This document shows, in pieces, positions 44,148 to 52,739 of a stretch of DNA of 64,000 nucleotides. Origin of the DNA: Streptomyces flaveolus (GTDB taxonomy: Bacteria; Actinomycetota; Actinomycetes; Streptomycetales; Streptomycetaceae); the NCBI RefSeq assembly GCF_000716535.1, contig NZ_JNWV01000046.1, positions 1 to 64,000 on the forward strand. The letters run 5' to 3'. The translations under genes and the position numbers were made by a program. The notes below the pieces were generated by a model. That model saw only the letters and a list, made by a program, of their open reading frames with translations. It did no database searches and was not told the origin of the DNA. Positions within the stretch are counted from its first letter, which is position 1; the number at the start of each line of letters is the position of its first letter.

Positions 44148-44405
44148 GTAATGGCTCGTAGAGTCTCGGCGACAGCGGAGAGACGGACCGTGCGCCGCCC
44201 CAACGGGGCCCTGCCGTCCGTTCTCAGCTGGCACGCTGTCCCGTGCCCCCCGTCGCGGAACAGCCTCCCGCACGGTGCCCTGGACGCGCTCGGCGCTCCG
44301 GGGCACCGTGCCCGCGAGGGCCGGGCCGGCACGGCATGAAACCGGCCGGCACCGCCGTACCGGCAGGGCGGGGGAGCCGGCAGCCACCGCCCCGGCGGGC
44401 TTACC

Positions 44406-45026
44406 TCACTCCCCGCCCTCCAGCAGACGCGCGAACGGTATGAGACCGTCGTGGGGATCCACGAGGGGCGGCGCCTCACGCCGGGCCACCGCGTCGGCGA
44501 GTTCCCGAGCAGCTCGCCCGATACGCCGTGCCAGCGGGTCCTGCGTGTCGCCGCTGCCGTAGCCCCAGTCATCCGTCGCGGCGAACACCGCCGTGGGCAC
44601 GACCACGGCGCGCAGGTACGCGAACATGGGTCGCACCGCGTGTTCGAGGACGAGTGAGTGCCGCCCGGTGCCTCCGGTGGCGGCTGTCAGCACCGGCTTG
44701 TCCACCAGAGCGGTGTCTTCGAGGCAGTCGAAGAACATCTTGAACAACCCGCTGTATGAGGCGGTGAAGGTCGGCGTCACCACGATCAGGCCGTCCGCGG
44801 CCGTCACGGCGTCGAACGCGCGCCTCAGCCCGGGTGACGGATAGCCCGCCATCAGGTGGTTGACCAGGTCGTGCGCGTGGTCGCGTACCTCGACGACGTC
44901 GACGCCGACCTGTGCGCCGCGCCCCTCCAGCTCCGCGCGGACACCGTCGGCGAGCCGGTCGGCGAGCATCCGGGTCGTGGACGGCAGCCGCAGGCCGGCC
45001 GAGACCACGGCGAGTGTGCGCTTCAT
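44406..45026 (-). CDS. NADPH-dependent FMN reductase
   Basis: A 206-residue flavodoxin-fold reductase. FMN-phosphate loop SAGLRLPSTTRMLAD (about 9-23), and the mid region VVTPTFTASYSGLFKMFFDC (about 82-101) and TAATGGTGRHSLVLEHAVRP (about 114) match the CE1759-type FMN reductases. It would supply reduced FMN to a two-component flavin monooxygenase. ATG at 45026 overlaps the LLM monooxygenase stop (ATGA), so the pair is translated together and very likely works together. Confidence 0.88.
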   Translation of the reverse strand: MKRTLAVVSAGLRLPSTTRMLADRLADGVRAELEGRGAQVGVDVVEVRDHAHDLVNHLMAGYPSPGLRRAFDAVTAADGLIVVTPTFTASYSGLFKMFFDCLEDTALVDKPVLTAATGGTGRHSLVLEHAVRPMFAYLRAVVVPTAVFAATDDWGYGSGDTQDPLARRIGRAARELADAVARREAPPLVDPHDGLIPFARLLEGGE

Positions 45027-46120
45027 CGTCCGTCCTCACCGCGTGCGACTCCGGCCGCCGCGACGGCGGAGGGATGCACGGGGGCGTCCGGAACGTGGGC
45101 GGGCCGGCTGCTGGCGAACTCCTTGCGCAGGACGGGCACGATCTCGCCCAGCGATTCGATCTGCTCCAGCACGGTCCTGTGCGGCACGCCGATGCCGTCC
45201 ACGTTGAACAACTGCCGTTGGTAGTCGCCGCCCGCGTGTTCACGGTAGGCGAGGACGCGTTCGATCACCTCCTGCGGGCTCCCGACGACCACCGCCGTCT
45301 GGGCCATCGTGTCCTCCAGCGACGGACCGTTCCCGTACGCGGCGGAGCCGTCGAAGTAGGGGCGGAACTCCCGTACGGCGTCCTGCGAGTTCCCGCGCAC
45401 GAACAGGTGCGCGGCGAGGCCGACGACGGCGTGGTCGGCGGGGCCGTGTCCGTAGTGCTCGAAGCGGCTCCGGTAGAGGTCGACCAGCCTGCGGACGTGT
45501 TCCTTGGGCCAGAAGAGGTTGTTGTGGAAGAAGCCGTCACCGTAGTACGCGGCCTGTTCGGCGATCTCCGGGCTGCGGATGGACGCGTGCCAGACGAAGG
45601 GCGGGACACCGCCGAGCGGGCGCGGAGTGGAGGTGAAGCCCTGCAGCGGAGTACGGAACCGTCCGGTCCAGTCCACCACGTCCTCGCGCCACAGCCGGTG
45701 CAGCAGGGCGTAGTTCTCCACCGCCAGTTCGATGCCGTTGCGGATGTCCTGGCCGAACCAGGGATAGACCGGGCCGGTGTTGCCACGGCCGAGCATCAGG
45801 TCGACCCGGCCGTCCGCGAGGTGTTGCAGCATCGCGTAGTCCTCGGCGATCTTCACCGGGTCGTTGGTGGTGATCAGCGTGGTGGACGTCGAGAGCAGGA
45901 TCCGTTCGGTCCGTGCCGCGATGTGCCCGAGCAGCGTGGTGGGGGAGGACGGGACGAAAGGAGGGTTGTGGTGCTCGCCGATCGCGAAGACGTCCAGTCC
46001 GACGTCCTCCGCGAGCTTCGCGTACTCCACGAGTGCCTTGATCCGCTCGTGCTCCGTGGGGGTCCGCCCGGTCAGCGGGTCGCGCGCCACGTCACCCACG
46101 CCGAAGATCCCGAAGTGCAT
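45023..46120 (-). CDS. LLM-class flavin-dependent monooxygenase
   Basis: A 365-residue luciferase-like TIM-barrel enzyme: MHFGIFGVGDVARDP start, LDVFAIGEHHNPPFVPSSP (about 38), LLSTSTTLITTNDPVKIAED, GRVDLMLGRGNTGPVYPWFG, and VVVGSPQEVIERVLAYREHA near 280. It uses reduced FMN or F420; pairing with the overlapping FMN reductase argues for FMNH2. This intact protein shows what is missing from the broken copy at 9539-10346. The last 40 residues form a Pro/Ala-rich tail. ATG at 46120 follows GGCAGGA. Confidence 0.88.
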   Translation of the reverse strand: MHFGIFGVGDVARDPLTGRTPTEHERIKALVEYAKLAEDVGLDVFAIGEHHNPPFVPSSPTTLLGHIAARTERILLSTSTTLITTNDPVKIAEDYAMLQHLADGRVDLMLGRGNTGPVYPWFGQDIRNGIELAVENYALLHRLWREDVVDWTGRFRTPLQGFTSTPRPLGGVPPFVWHASIRSPEIAEQAAYYGDGFFHNNLFWPKEHVRRLVDLYRSRFEHYGHGPADHAVVGLAAHLFVRGNSQDAVREFRPYFDGSAAYGNGPSLEDTMAQTAVVVGSPQEVIERVLAYREHAGGDYQRQLFNVDGIGVPHRTVLEQIESLGEIVPVLRKEFASSRPAHVPDAPVHPSAVAAAGVARGEDGR

Positions 46121-46869
46121 GTGTGTGTCCTGCCTGTCGTGTTGACGGCTCTGTCGGCCGCCACTGATGGACCGAGAGTTCCTCGGCTGAGTCACCGGCT
46201 GCTCTCCGCCGGCGCACGATGCGCCGTGCGGGCCGCGACAGCGGTACGGGACTGGTCCGCGGGGTGCGGACGCCGCGGTGACGACCGCGGCGTCGTCGGC
46301 TGCCGGCGGCCGGGCGGCACTCAGGCCGGCCGCATTCAGTTCCGGCCGGGCCGGCCTGCCGTCTGGTCGTCGCCGCTTCCGAGGAGTGCGGCGGGCGGCA
46401 TCAGGGGCGTGCCCGCCGGTCGGCGGTGACGGCCATGCCCCACGAAGTCGCCGGCGGGAGCGCACCGGTCCTCGTCGGCGTGTGTGCCCCGGTGCCGGCC
46501 GGTGCCCCCGAAAGTGAGGACACGCGTGGTCCGAGCGTGCTCTGACGGGACGTCGGTGATGCTGGGAACCATCTCATTTTCCTACGTGGTGTGCACTGCT
46601 GGGCAGTGGAGAACGATCGGGTGTCGGCGGGCCGCGTGCGCTCGTCAGGTGTGAACCATCGCCGCTGACGAGACCGGGTGCGCGGCCCCGAGTAACTTGC
46701 TGCGGCAAGCAAATATAGCTACGTATCTCGCCGGCTGCCCTACCGGAGCCTGTGCCGTGCGCCACATGGACACACCCGATGCGGTCCCGTGAGGGCGTAC
46801 GCCTCCGTGGCGGCGCGGGCGTGCGTGCCCCGGCCGGGCCGACTGTGCGCCGGCCGGGGCACGCGGAGA
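46121..46869. other. Intergenic region upstream of the LLM gene
   Basis: About 750 bases. A 78-codon frame on the minus strand (46336-46572, MVPSITDVPSEHARTTRVLT, with TAGGAAAATGAG before it) could be a small or broken gene, but its product is not recognised. The shared palindrome at 46697 lies 125 bases upstream of that frame and 577 upstream of the LLM gene, so a lost gene may once have stood between. Confidence 0.35.
46697..46708. promoter_or_regulatory. TTG-N6-CAA palindrome (46.7 kb)
   Basis: TTGCTGCGGCAA within ACTTGCTGCGGCAAGCAAAT, similar in its flanks to the copy at 27326. Confidence 0.6.
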
Positions 46870-47337
46870 TCAGGCGGCGACGTTCCGCAGGGCGGCGGCG
46901 AGCTTGGCGAGGTCGAAGCCCTCCAGGTGGTCGAGGAAGTGCCGGCGAATGGCGGCGAGAGCGCTCGGCCACGCCTCCTCCAGACGAGCCAGCCCGCTGT
47001 CGGTGAGGTAGGCGTGCCAGCTACGGCCGTCCTGGTCGCACCGCACGCGCTGGATGTAACCCTGGCCCTCCAGGCGGTGCACGACCCGGGTCATGCCGCT
47101 GAGCGACATCTCGCAGGCGTTGGCGAGGGCGCCCATGCGCAGCTGCCGGTCGGGCGCCTCGGACAGGTGCATCAGCGTCAGGTACTCCGTGTTGGACATC
47201 CGCTGCTCACGCATCATGTCGGCGTCGATCGCGCGCGGCAGGGCGTAGATGAGGCAGGGAAGGGACCGGACGACGGCCTCTTCGTCCGCGGACAGCGGCC
47301 GAACGCCGTCTGTGGTTGATGCGGGCTTCGGTGCCAT
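46870..47337 (-). CDS. MarR-family transcriptional regulator (paralogue A)
   Basis: A 155-residue winged-helix regulator. Dimer helix SADEEAVVRSLPCLIYALPR, DNA-binding part MGALANACEMSLSGMTRVVH followed by RLEGQGYIQRVR, wing CDQDGRSWHAYLTDSG, and closing helices AWPSALAAIRRHFLDHLEGF. ATG at 47337 (GAGGATGTGACC) is preferred over an upstream frame opening. It is divergent from the MarR paralogue at 47606, and two TTG-N6-CAA palindromes lie between them, an arrangement typical of MarR autorepression. Confidence 0.9.
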   Translation of the reverse strand: MAPKPASTTDGVRPLSADEEAVVRSLPCLIYALPRAIDADMMREQRMSNTEYLTLMHLSEAPDRQLRMGALANACEMSLSGMTRVVHRLEGQGYIQRVRCDQDGRSWHAYLTDSGLARLEEAWPSALAAIRRHFLDHLEGFDLAKLAAALRNVAA

Positions 47338-47430
47338 GGTCACATCCTCGTGTTTCGCTCGATGAAAGCTACGCCGACCGATCAGGGGTGGACTCGTCTT
47401 CTCCGCTGACGGGGGCATCGCACCCTTTAT

Positions 47431-47442
47431 TTGACGCTACAA
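47431..47442. promoter_or_regulatory. TTG-N6-CAA palindrome between divergent MarR genes (1)
   Basis: TTGACGCTACAA, 94 bases upstream of MarR A. The second half is less symmetric. Confidence 0.5.
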
Positions 47443-47460
47443 TTTTCAGTGGTAGATTGC

Positions 47461-47472
47461 TTGTCGCAGCAA
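47461..47472. promoter_or_regulatory. TTG-N6-CAA palindrome between divergent MarR genes (2)
   Basis: TTGTCGCAGCAA followed by GTATAT, 30 bases (about three helical turns) from the first copy and identical in its 12 bases to the element at 28370. Confidence 0.65.
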
Positions 47473-47605
47473 GTATATCCCGGACCGTCGCCGGGCTGCG
47501 CCTTCGCGAAGGGTTTCGGCATGACAAAGATCAGACAGCACCCGGCCGGGCGGGCCGGGCCGCTCCCGCCGCCTCCTGGCCGTCTCAGTCCCTCGGCCGC
47601 GTACT

Positions 47606-48091
47606 GTGAGGAACATGTCCTCCCACGCACGGCGTTCGAAGCCCGCTGAGCGGGAACCGCGTCCTCTCGGCGCGGACGAGGAGGCCGTCGTACGGGCGCT
47701 CGGGCGTGTCATCCACGCCATGCCGCGCGCCGTCGACGTCGACATGGTCCGGGAGCGGCGGCTCCCTCTCGTCGAGTACCTGGCCCTGATGAACCTCTCG
47801 GAGGCCCCGGACCGGCAGATGCGCATGGGCGACCTCGCCGCCGCGGTGGAGATGTCGGTCAGCGGTCTGACGCGCCTGGTGGACCGCCTGGAGAGGCGGG
47901 GGCTCGTGCGGCGGGTCAGGTCGGCGCAGGACGCCCGCGGCTGGAACGCGAGCCTCACCGACGCGGGGTTCGCCCGGCTGGAGAAGGCCTGGCCGACCAA
48001 CCTGGCATCCGTCCGACGTCACTTCCTCGACCACCTCGCGGGCCCGGACCTCGCCAGGCTGGCGGCGGCTCTGCGCAAGATCGGCACCTGA
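47606..48091 (+). CDS. MarR-family transcriptional regulator (paralogue B)
   Basis: A 161-residue regulator closely related to paralogue A and, even more, to the DNA-binding-deficient protein at 13128 (shared AWPTNLASVRRH and EEA..RALGRVI). The winged helix reads MGDLAAAVEMSVSGLTRLVD, RLERRGLVRRV, with wing SAQDARGWNASLTDAG. Start may be GTG 47606 or ATG 47615; the GAGGA that would serve is between them, so leaderless start at the GTG is possible. One of the two MarR proteins is the best candidate to bind the repeated palindrome. Confidence 0.9.
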   Translation: MRNMSSHARRSKPAEREPRPLGADEEAVVRALGRVIHAMPRAVDVDMVRERRLPLVEYLALMNLSEAPDRQMRMGDLAAAVEMSVSGLTRLVDRLERRGLVRRVRSAQDARGWNASLTDAGFARLEKAWPTNLASVRRHFLDHLAGPDLARLAAALRKIGT

Positions 48092-48274
48092 GGGGTGCGG
48101 GCGCCCGCCCTGCCCGGCTGAGGCCACCGTGTGCCGATCCGGGCGTGGGCGCGCGGGTTCCCTCCCCCAGGACGCTCCCGCCGCCCGCCTCGCGCGCGTG
48201 CGGGGGTACCGCGCGCGCACCCTCATCCATATCGACCCAACGTTCTTCATCCCACCTCAACGACAAGGACTGTC

Positions 48275-48643
48275 ATGTACATTGCCGCCGTTGTTCTCAG
48301 TGTCCTCCTCGCCCTCTTCTCCCTCGCCGCCGGCGCGCCCAAGGTGCAGCTGAAGGGCGATGTCCCGAACGGCCTCGTGGCGAAGGGACTCGGCACCGGG
48401 CTGGTTCGCTTCATCGGTCTCGCCGAGACGGCCGCGGCGGTGGGACTCGTCGTGGGCATCTGGTGGCAGCCCCTGGGCATCGCCGCGGCCGTCGGCATGG
48501 CCGTCCTGTTCCTGGGAGCGATCAGGTACCACGTCAAGTGGGGCGACTACGGGGACAGCGCGAGCCGTGGCGGTGCCATGTCTCCGGTGCTCTTCCTCGT
48601 CGTCGCGGTGGCGACCGCCCTCACCCTCGCCGCCTCGCAGTGA
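48275..48643 (+). CDS. DoxX-like membrane protein
   Basis: A 122-residue protein with four membrane spans: MYIAAVVLSVLLALFSLAAG, LVRFIGLAETAAAVGLVVGI, PLGIAAAVGMAVLFLGAIRY and SPVLFLVVAVATALTLAAS. The start with AGAPKV and the GLAE.A.A.GLV segment match DoxX-like family proteins (PF13564 type) of unknown role in redox stress or metabolism. ATG at 48275 follows ACAAGGAC. It is 180 bases from the MarR gene on the same strand and may be regulated by it. Confidence 0.8.
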   Translation: MYIAAVVLSVLLALFSLAAGAPKVQLKGDVPNGLVAKGLGTGLVRFIGLAETAAAVGLVVGIWWQPLGIAAAVGMAVLFLGAIRYHVKWGDYGDSASRGGAMSPVLFLVVAVATALTLAASQ

Positions 48644-48820
48644 GACCCGCGGCGCGGGCGACGCCGTCCGGGCCGGCCCGCCCGTGCCTGGAGAGGGGTC
48701 CGGGCCCGGCCTGACCGGACGCGCCGCGCCACACGTTCGCGAGGGCCGGGCAGGCCCACGGGACACCCACGCACGGCCGGGCGGAGTCCGGACGCATCGT
48801 CATACAGGGAGGGAAGCGCT

Positions 48821-49636
48821 GTGATCGAACGACGGATCGACATCGAGGGTCAGGACATCGCCTACAGGACGTCGGAGGGCACCGGACGGACCGTCGTCCT
48901 CCTGCACGGCAACTCCTCGTCGGCCCGGGTCTGGGACCCCTTGCTGGAAAGCCCCTTCGGGCAGCGGTTCCGGTGCGTGGCACTCGACCTGCCGGGGCAC
49001 GGCGGATCAGCGCCCGCCCGGCACCCCGAGGACTACTCGCTGCCGGGCTACGCCTCTCTCCTCGCGTCCTTCGTCAGTGAGACGGACGCCGAGGACGCCG
49101 TCGTCGTCGGATGGAGCCTGGGAGGGCACATCGCGCTGGAGGCGGCGGAGCGGCTGCCCGGCGCCACCGGGTTCGTCCTCGCCGGCACTCCGCCCGTCGC
49201 AAGTGTGACCGACGTGGGCAGGGCGTTCCTCCCGAACCCCGCGATGAGCGTGGGTTTCACCGCGGAAGTCGACGCCGAGGCGGCCCGGGGCTTCGCCACC
49301 GCCTTCCTCGCGCCCGGCTCCGCCCTGTCCACCGACGCCTTCGTCGCCGACGTGCTCGCCACCGACGGCAGGGCTCGCGCCGGCCTCCTGGCGTGCATCG
49401 AGTCGGGGAACTTCGCCGACGAGGCCGCCGTCGTGGCGGAGCTGACGCGGCCCCTCGCGGTGCTGCACGGCGAGGGCGAACAACTGGTCAGCCTGGACTA
49501 CCTGCTCGGTCTCACCATGCCGACGCTCTGGCGTGGCGCGGTGCAGATCCTGCCCGGTGCCGGGCACGCCCCGCATGTGGAGGCGCCGCGAGACTTCGCT
49601 GACACGCTGACCCGGTTCGTGACCGAGGTGGGCTGA
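48821..49636 (+). CDS. Alpha/beta hydrolase
   Basis: A 271-residue hydrolase. Oxyanion strand VVLLHGNSSSARVWDP (about 25), DLPGHGGS (about 55), nucleophile Ser in VVVGWSLGGHIALE (about 95) and His in LPGAGHAPHVEAPRDF (about 250). The acidic member is probably in LHGEGEQLVS, where a Glu replaces the usual Asp. Substrate unknown: esterase, lactonase or haloperoxidase-like roles are possible. GTG at 48821 follows AGGGAGGGAAG. It converges with the small membrane protein gene. Confidence 0.83.
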   Translation: MIERRIDIEGQDIAYRTSEGTGRTVVLLHGNSSSARVWDPLLESPFGQRFRCVALDLPGHGGSAPARHPEDYSLPGYASLLASFVSETDAEDAVVVGWSLGGHIALEAAERLPGATGFVLAGTPPVASVTDVGRAFLPNPAMSVGFTAEVDAEAARGFATAFLAPGSALSTDAFVADVLATDGRARAGLLACIESGNFADEAAVVAELTRPLAVLHGEGEQLVSLDYLLGLTMPTLWRGAVQILPGAGHAPHVEAPRDFADTLTRFVTEVG

Positions 49637-49713
49637 TCCGCCGCCCTGCCAGGGGTGCCCTCGCGGGGACACCCGCGCCGCGGGCGAAGTGTCCCGCGCT
49701 GGACGGCACCCGC

Positions 49714-49734
49714 CCCGCAGGGACGGCCTGCGGG
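49714..49734. terminator. Hairpin between convergent hydrolase and membrane protein genes
   Basis: CCCGCAGG-GACGG-CCTGCGGG: a perfect 8-bp stem with a 5-base loop in the 111-base convergent gap. Confidence 0.55.
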
Positions 49735-49747
49735 ACGGGGCCCGGGG

Positions 49748-50017
49748 TCACCGCTCCTGCGGGTCCGGCCGGCCGGGGGCCGGGACGCTCCGGCTCCGCA
49801 GCGCCAGGAGCAGCGCGACGGCGCCCGCCGCGGCCAGGGCCAGGTCGGTCAGGGCGGGGGAGGGCAGGGCGAGGCTCCACACCTCCAGGTGGGCGAGAAG
49901 GCGTTCGGCCAGGGGCACGAGGCCGAGCAGAAGGAGTACCGCGCCGAGCGCCCCGGCGGCCAGCCGTGCGGGGTGACGGGTCGGTGGAACGGCGTTGTCG
50001 TACGTGGATCGGTTCAT
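49748..50017 (-). CDS. Small two-span membrane protein
   Basis: An 89-residue protein with two hydrophobic helices, LAAGALGAVLLLLGLVPLAE (about 19-38) and LTDLALAAAGAVALLLALRS (about 56-75), and a basic, Pro-rich C-terminus. It resembles short phage-shock or sensor-associated membrane proteins next to two-component systems, but has no firm family. ATG at 50017. It is divergent from the histidine kinase gene with 115 bases between, so it could be its target. Confidence 0.65.
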   Translation of the reverse strand: MNRSTYDNAVPPTRHPARLAAGALGAVLLLLGLVPLAERLLAHLEVWSLALPSPALTDLALAAAGAVALLLALRSRSVPAPGRPDPQER

Positions 50018-50132
50018 GTCCTCGACGCTAGGCGCCGACGCACGGTGGGTCTTCGGCTGAAAGTCTGCGGTCACCGGGCGACGGAAGTCGCGGTGTGCGG
50101 GGCGGCTTCTCATACCTAAGTAGGGAACTCGT

Positions 50133-51365
50133 GTGCCGCGCCCCCCTGGGTTGGCGCCGGCGGCGTGGACCGACGTAGGTTCCGGAGGCGTGAGGCAGAC
50201 GAACACGGACGACGCCCGACGTGCCGTATGGCGCGACCTGGGCGTCATGGCGGCCTCCGCCGTACTGACGGCCGGCACCCTGGCCGCCGGCCACCGGGGG
50301 CTGTGGCTGTATCCCCAGCTGTTCGCGGGCGTGGCCCTGCCGGGGCTCTCGTACGGGGCGAGCGACGTCCTCGTGCCCCTCGCGGCCTGCCTGTCGCTGT
50401 GGTGGCGGCGCAGCCACCCCGCGGCGGTCGCCCTGACCCTGATCGCGCTCTGCGCGGTGACACCCGTCATCACCGCCGCGGCGGTCGCCCTGTTCACCGT
50501 GGCCGTACGGTGCCCCGTCGCCGTCACACGACGGGTGACGGCGATCGCGCTGGTCCCCGTCGTGCTCTACCTCGCGACGCGCTGGTCCTTCCAGGCGGCC
50601 CAGGTGGCCTCGGCCGTGACGGGGGCCCTGCTGGTCGGCGGCGCCGTCGGCTGGGGCCTGTTCGTCCGCGGGCTCCAGGAGCGTGCCCTGCGCGCCGAGG
50701 ACGAAGCGGCACTGCGCGCCGAACAGGCCCGCCGACGAGAGCGCGAGGCCATCGCCCGGGAGATGCACGACGTGCTCGCCCACCGCCTGTCACTGCTGAG
50801 TCTCCACGCGGGCGCCCTGGAGTTCCACCCCCACGCACCCGCCGAGCAGGTACGCCAGGCCGCCGCGGTGATCCGCGACAGCGCGGGGCGGGCCCTGGAG
50901 GACCTGCGGCACGTGCTCGGCGTCCTGCGCACCCCTTTCGCCCCGGGCGCCGCCGCACGGACCGAGCCGCCCCAGCCCACGCTGGGCGACCTGGAGCGGC
51001 TGGTCGAGGAGAACCGGGCGGCGGGTATGCGCATCGACCTGGAGACGAACCTCACCGGGGAGGACTCGCTGGGCGACTTCACCAGTCGTACGGCGTACCG
51101 GCTCGCCCAGGAAGCGCTGACCAACGCGCGCAAGCACGCGCCCGGCCAGGACGTACGCCTGACGCTGACCGGTACGCCGGGCGACGGCCTCACCCTGAGG
51201 GTCGTCAACGACCTGCCGGACGACCCGCCCACCGGCGAGGCCACCGGGGCGCGCCAAGGGCTGATCGGCATGTCCGAACGCGCCGGTCTGGCGGGTGGCA
51301 CGTTCAGACACGAGCGAGCGTCCGGGCGCTTCCAGGTGACGGCCTGGCTCCCGTGGTCGGCATGA
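50133..51365 (+). CDS. Two-component sensor histidine kinase (NarL/DesK-like)
   Basis: A membrane sensor of about 410 residues. Five or six N-terminal spans (for example MAASAVLTAGTLAAG, LFAGVALPGLSYGAS, ALTLIALCAVTPVITAAAVA, ASAVTGALLVGGAVGWGLF) precede the HisKA_3 dimer part EREAIAREMHDVLAHRLSLL with the phospho-acceptor His in EMHDVLAH (about 214). The ATPase has N-box RLAQEALTNARKHAPG and a G-box-like GLIGMSERAGLAGG. The GTG at 50133 follows AGGGA; an in-frame GTG at 50190 touching GGAGG is an alternative. It lies 31-40 bases before the response regulator gene. Confidence 0.88.
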   Translation: MPRPPGLAPAAWTDVGSGGVRQTNTDDARRAVWRDLGVMAASAVLTAGTLAAGHRGLWLYPQLFAGVALPGLSYGASDVLVPLAACLSLWWRRSHPAAVALTLIALCAVTPVITAAAVALFTVAVRCPVAVTRRVTAIALVPVVLYLATRWSFQAAQVASAVTGALLVGGAVGWGLFVRGLQERALRAEDEAALRAEQARRREREAIAREMHDVLAHRLSLLSLHAGALEFHPHAPAEQVRQAAAVIRDSAGRALEDLRHVLGVLRTPFAPGAAARTEPPQPTLGDLERLVEENRAAGMRIDLETNLTGEDSLGDFTSRTAYRLAQEALTNARKHAPGQDVRLTLTGTPGDGLTLRVVNDLPDDPPTGEATGARQGLIGMSERAGLAGGTFRHERASGRFQVTAWLPWSA

Positions 51366-51405
51366 GACCCCGTCGCGGCCGGCACGAGGCCCTACTGTGG
51401 TCGGC

Positions 51406-52083
51406 ATGATCCGCCTGCTGCTGGCCGACGACGACCCCCTGGTCCGCGCCGGGCTGCGCATGATGATGGGGGCCGCCGACGACATAACGGTGGTCGGCGA
51501 GGCGTCGGACGGCGACGAGCTCCCCGCCCTCGTCGACCGTCTCCGCCCCGACCTGGTCCTGATGGACATCCGCATGCCGACCGTGGACGGTCTGGACGCG
51601 ACCCGGGCCCTGCGCGCCCGCCCGGACCCTCCCGAGATCGTCATGCTCACCACGTTCACCACGGACGGGTACGTCCTGCGTGCCCTGCAGGCGGGCGCCA
51701 GCGGATTTCTGTTGAAGCACACCCGCCCGCAGGACATCGTCACCGCCGTGCGCAGAGCCGCCGCGGGAGAGCCGGTGTTCTCCCCGAGCGCCCTGCGCCA
51801 GCTCATCGCCGGCGTCGTGGAGCCGCCGTCCGGGGAAGGGCCGGTACGGCGGGAGCCCGCCCGGGACGGGCACGCCGCGCGGGCGCTGCTGGACCGACTG
51901 GCCGCCCGTGAGCGCGAAGTCGCCCTCGCCGTGGCCGAGGGGAAGACCAACGCACAGATCGCCGCCGACCTCTACCTGAGCATCCCGACGGTCAAGGCAC
52001 ATGTCTCCCACGTCCTGACCAAGCTGGAACTGAACAACCGGGTCCAGATCGCCCTCGTCGTCTACCGGGCCGGCCTGCTCTGA
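51406..52083 (+). CDS. LuxR-type response regulator
   Basis: A 225-residue NarL/FixJ-family regulator. Receiver domain: acidic pocket LLADDDPLVRAG, phospho-acceptor Asp in DLVLMDIRMPTVDG (about 53) and conserved Lys in GFLLKHTRPQD (about 103). C-terminal GerE helix-turn-helix: LAAREREVALAVAEGKTNAQ then IAADLYLSIPTVKAHVSHVL. The ATG at 51406 gives the normal start MIRLLLADDD; an in-frame GTG at 51397 is possible. Cognate partner of the adjoining kinase. Confidence 0.92.
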   Translation: MIRLLLADDDPLVRAGLRMMMGAADDITVVGEASDGDELPALVDRLRPDLVLMDIRMPTVDGLDATRALRARPDPPEIVMLTTFTTDGYVLRALQAGASGFLLKHTRPQDIVTAVRRAAAGEPVFSPSALRQLIAGVVEPPSGEGPVRREPARDGHAARALLDRLAAREREVALAVAEGKTNAQIAADLYLSIPTVKAHVSHVLTKLELNNRVQIALVVYRAGLL

Positions 52084-52145
52084 CCGGGCGGGCGGCTCGC
52101 CTCGACGTACCGGACGTCCCCGGGCCGCCCCCTGCCCGTCGGCCG

Positions 52146-52631
52146 CTACGCCACCGGCCGCTCGGCGTCCGCCTCGACCGGTGAGGCCAGGTCGACGTCC
52201 TCCAGCGGAGTCTCCCGGCCGGTCTCGTCGACGAAGGCGACGCGCAGGGGACGGCCGCTCGACCTGCTGCCCCGGCGCACCAGCGGGCCCTCGGGATGCG
52301 GGCAGTACTGGTCGCCCCACTGCTGGAGCGCACCGAAGACCACCATGAGTTCACGCCCCGCGGGGGTCAGGTGGTACGCCATCCGCGACCGGGTGCCCGC
52401 CTCCCGGTAGGGCCGCTTGTCCAGCACTCCGCCGTCCACCAGGACGGCGAGCCTCTGGGTGAGGACGTCGCTCGCCACGTGCAGACGTTCCCTGAACTCC
52501 GAGAAACGCGTCGCTCCGTTCAACGCCTCCCGCAGTATCAGCAGACTCCACCGGTCGCCGAAAACCTCCAGCGAGCGAACGATGGAGCAACGTGCCTCAC
52601 CCGTCGGGGCTGCATGGCTTCTTCTCGGCAT
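52146..52631 (-). CDS. HxlR-family transcriptional regulator
   Basis: A 161-residue winged-helix protein. The HxlR core reads CSIVRSLEVFGDRWSLLILR, EALNGATRFSEFRERLHVAS, DVLTQRLAVLVDGGVLDKRP and AYHLTPAGRELMVVFGALQQ, with an added C-terminal 45 residues. HxlR proteins respond to aldehydes, quinones or other electrophiles. ATG at 52631. It is divergent from the crotonase gene at 52740, and a perfect inverted repeat in the shared promoter is an obvious operator. Confidence 0.9.
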   Translation of the reverse strand: MPRRSHAAPTGEARCSIVRSLEVFGDRWSLLILREALNGATRFSEFRERLHVASDVLTQRLAVLVDGGVLDKRPYREAGTRSRMAYHLTPAGRELMVVFGALQQWGDQYCPHPEGPLVRRGSRSSGRPLRVAFVDETGRETPLEDVDLASPVEADAERPVA

Positions 52632-52656
52632 ACCGCCATCCTACCGCTGAGATGGT

Positions 52657-52685
52657 TTTTCCAATCCAGATGCTAGATTGGAAAA
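52657..52685. promoter_or_regulatory. Putative HxlR operator
   Basis: TTTTCCAATC and its exact complement GATTGGAAAA separated by 9 bases, centred between the HxlR gene and the crotonase gene. A 10-bp arm and a spacing of two turns suit a winged-helix dimer. A/T-rich against the background. Confidence 0.75.
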
Positions 52686-52739
52686 CAGGTCCCAGGTTCG
52701 GTATCCCCGGAGGTCACCGTTAACGCACAGCAGCGCCTC

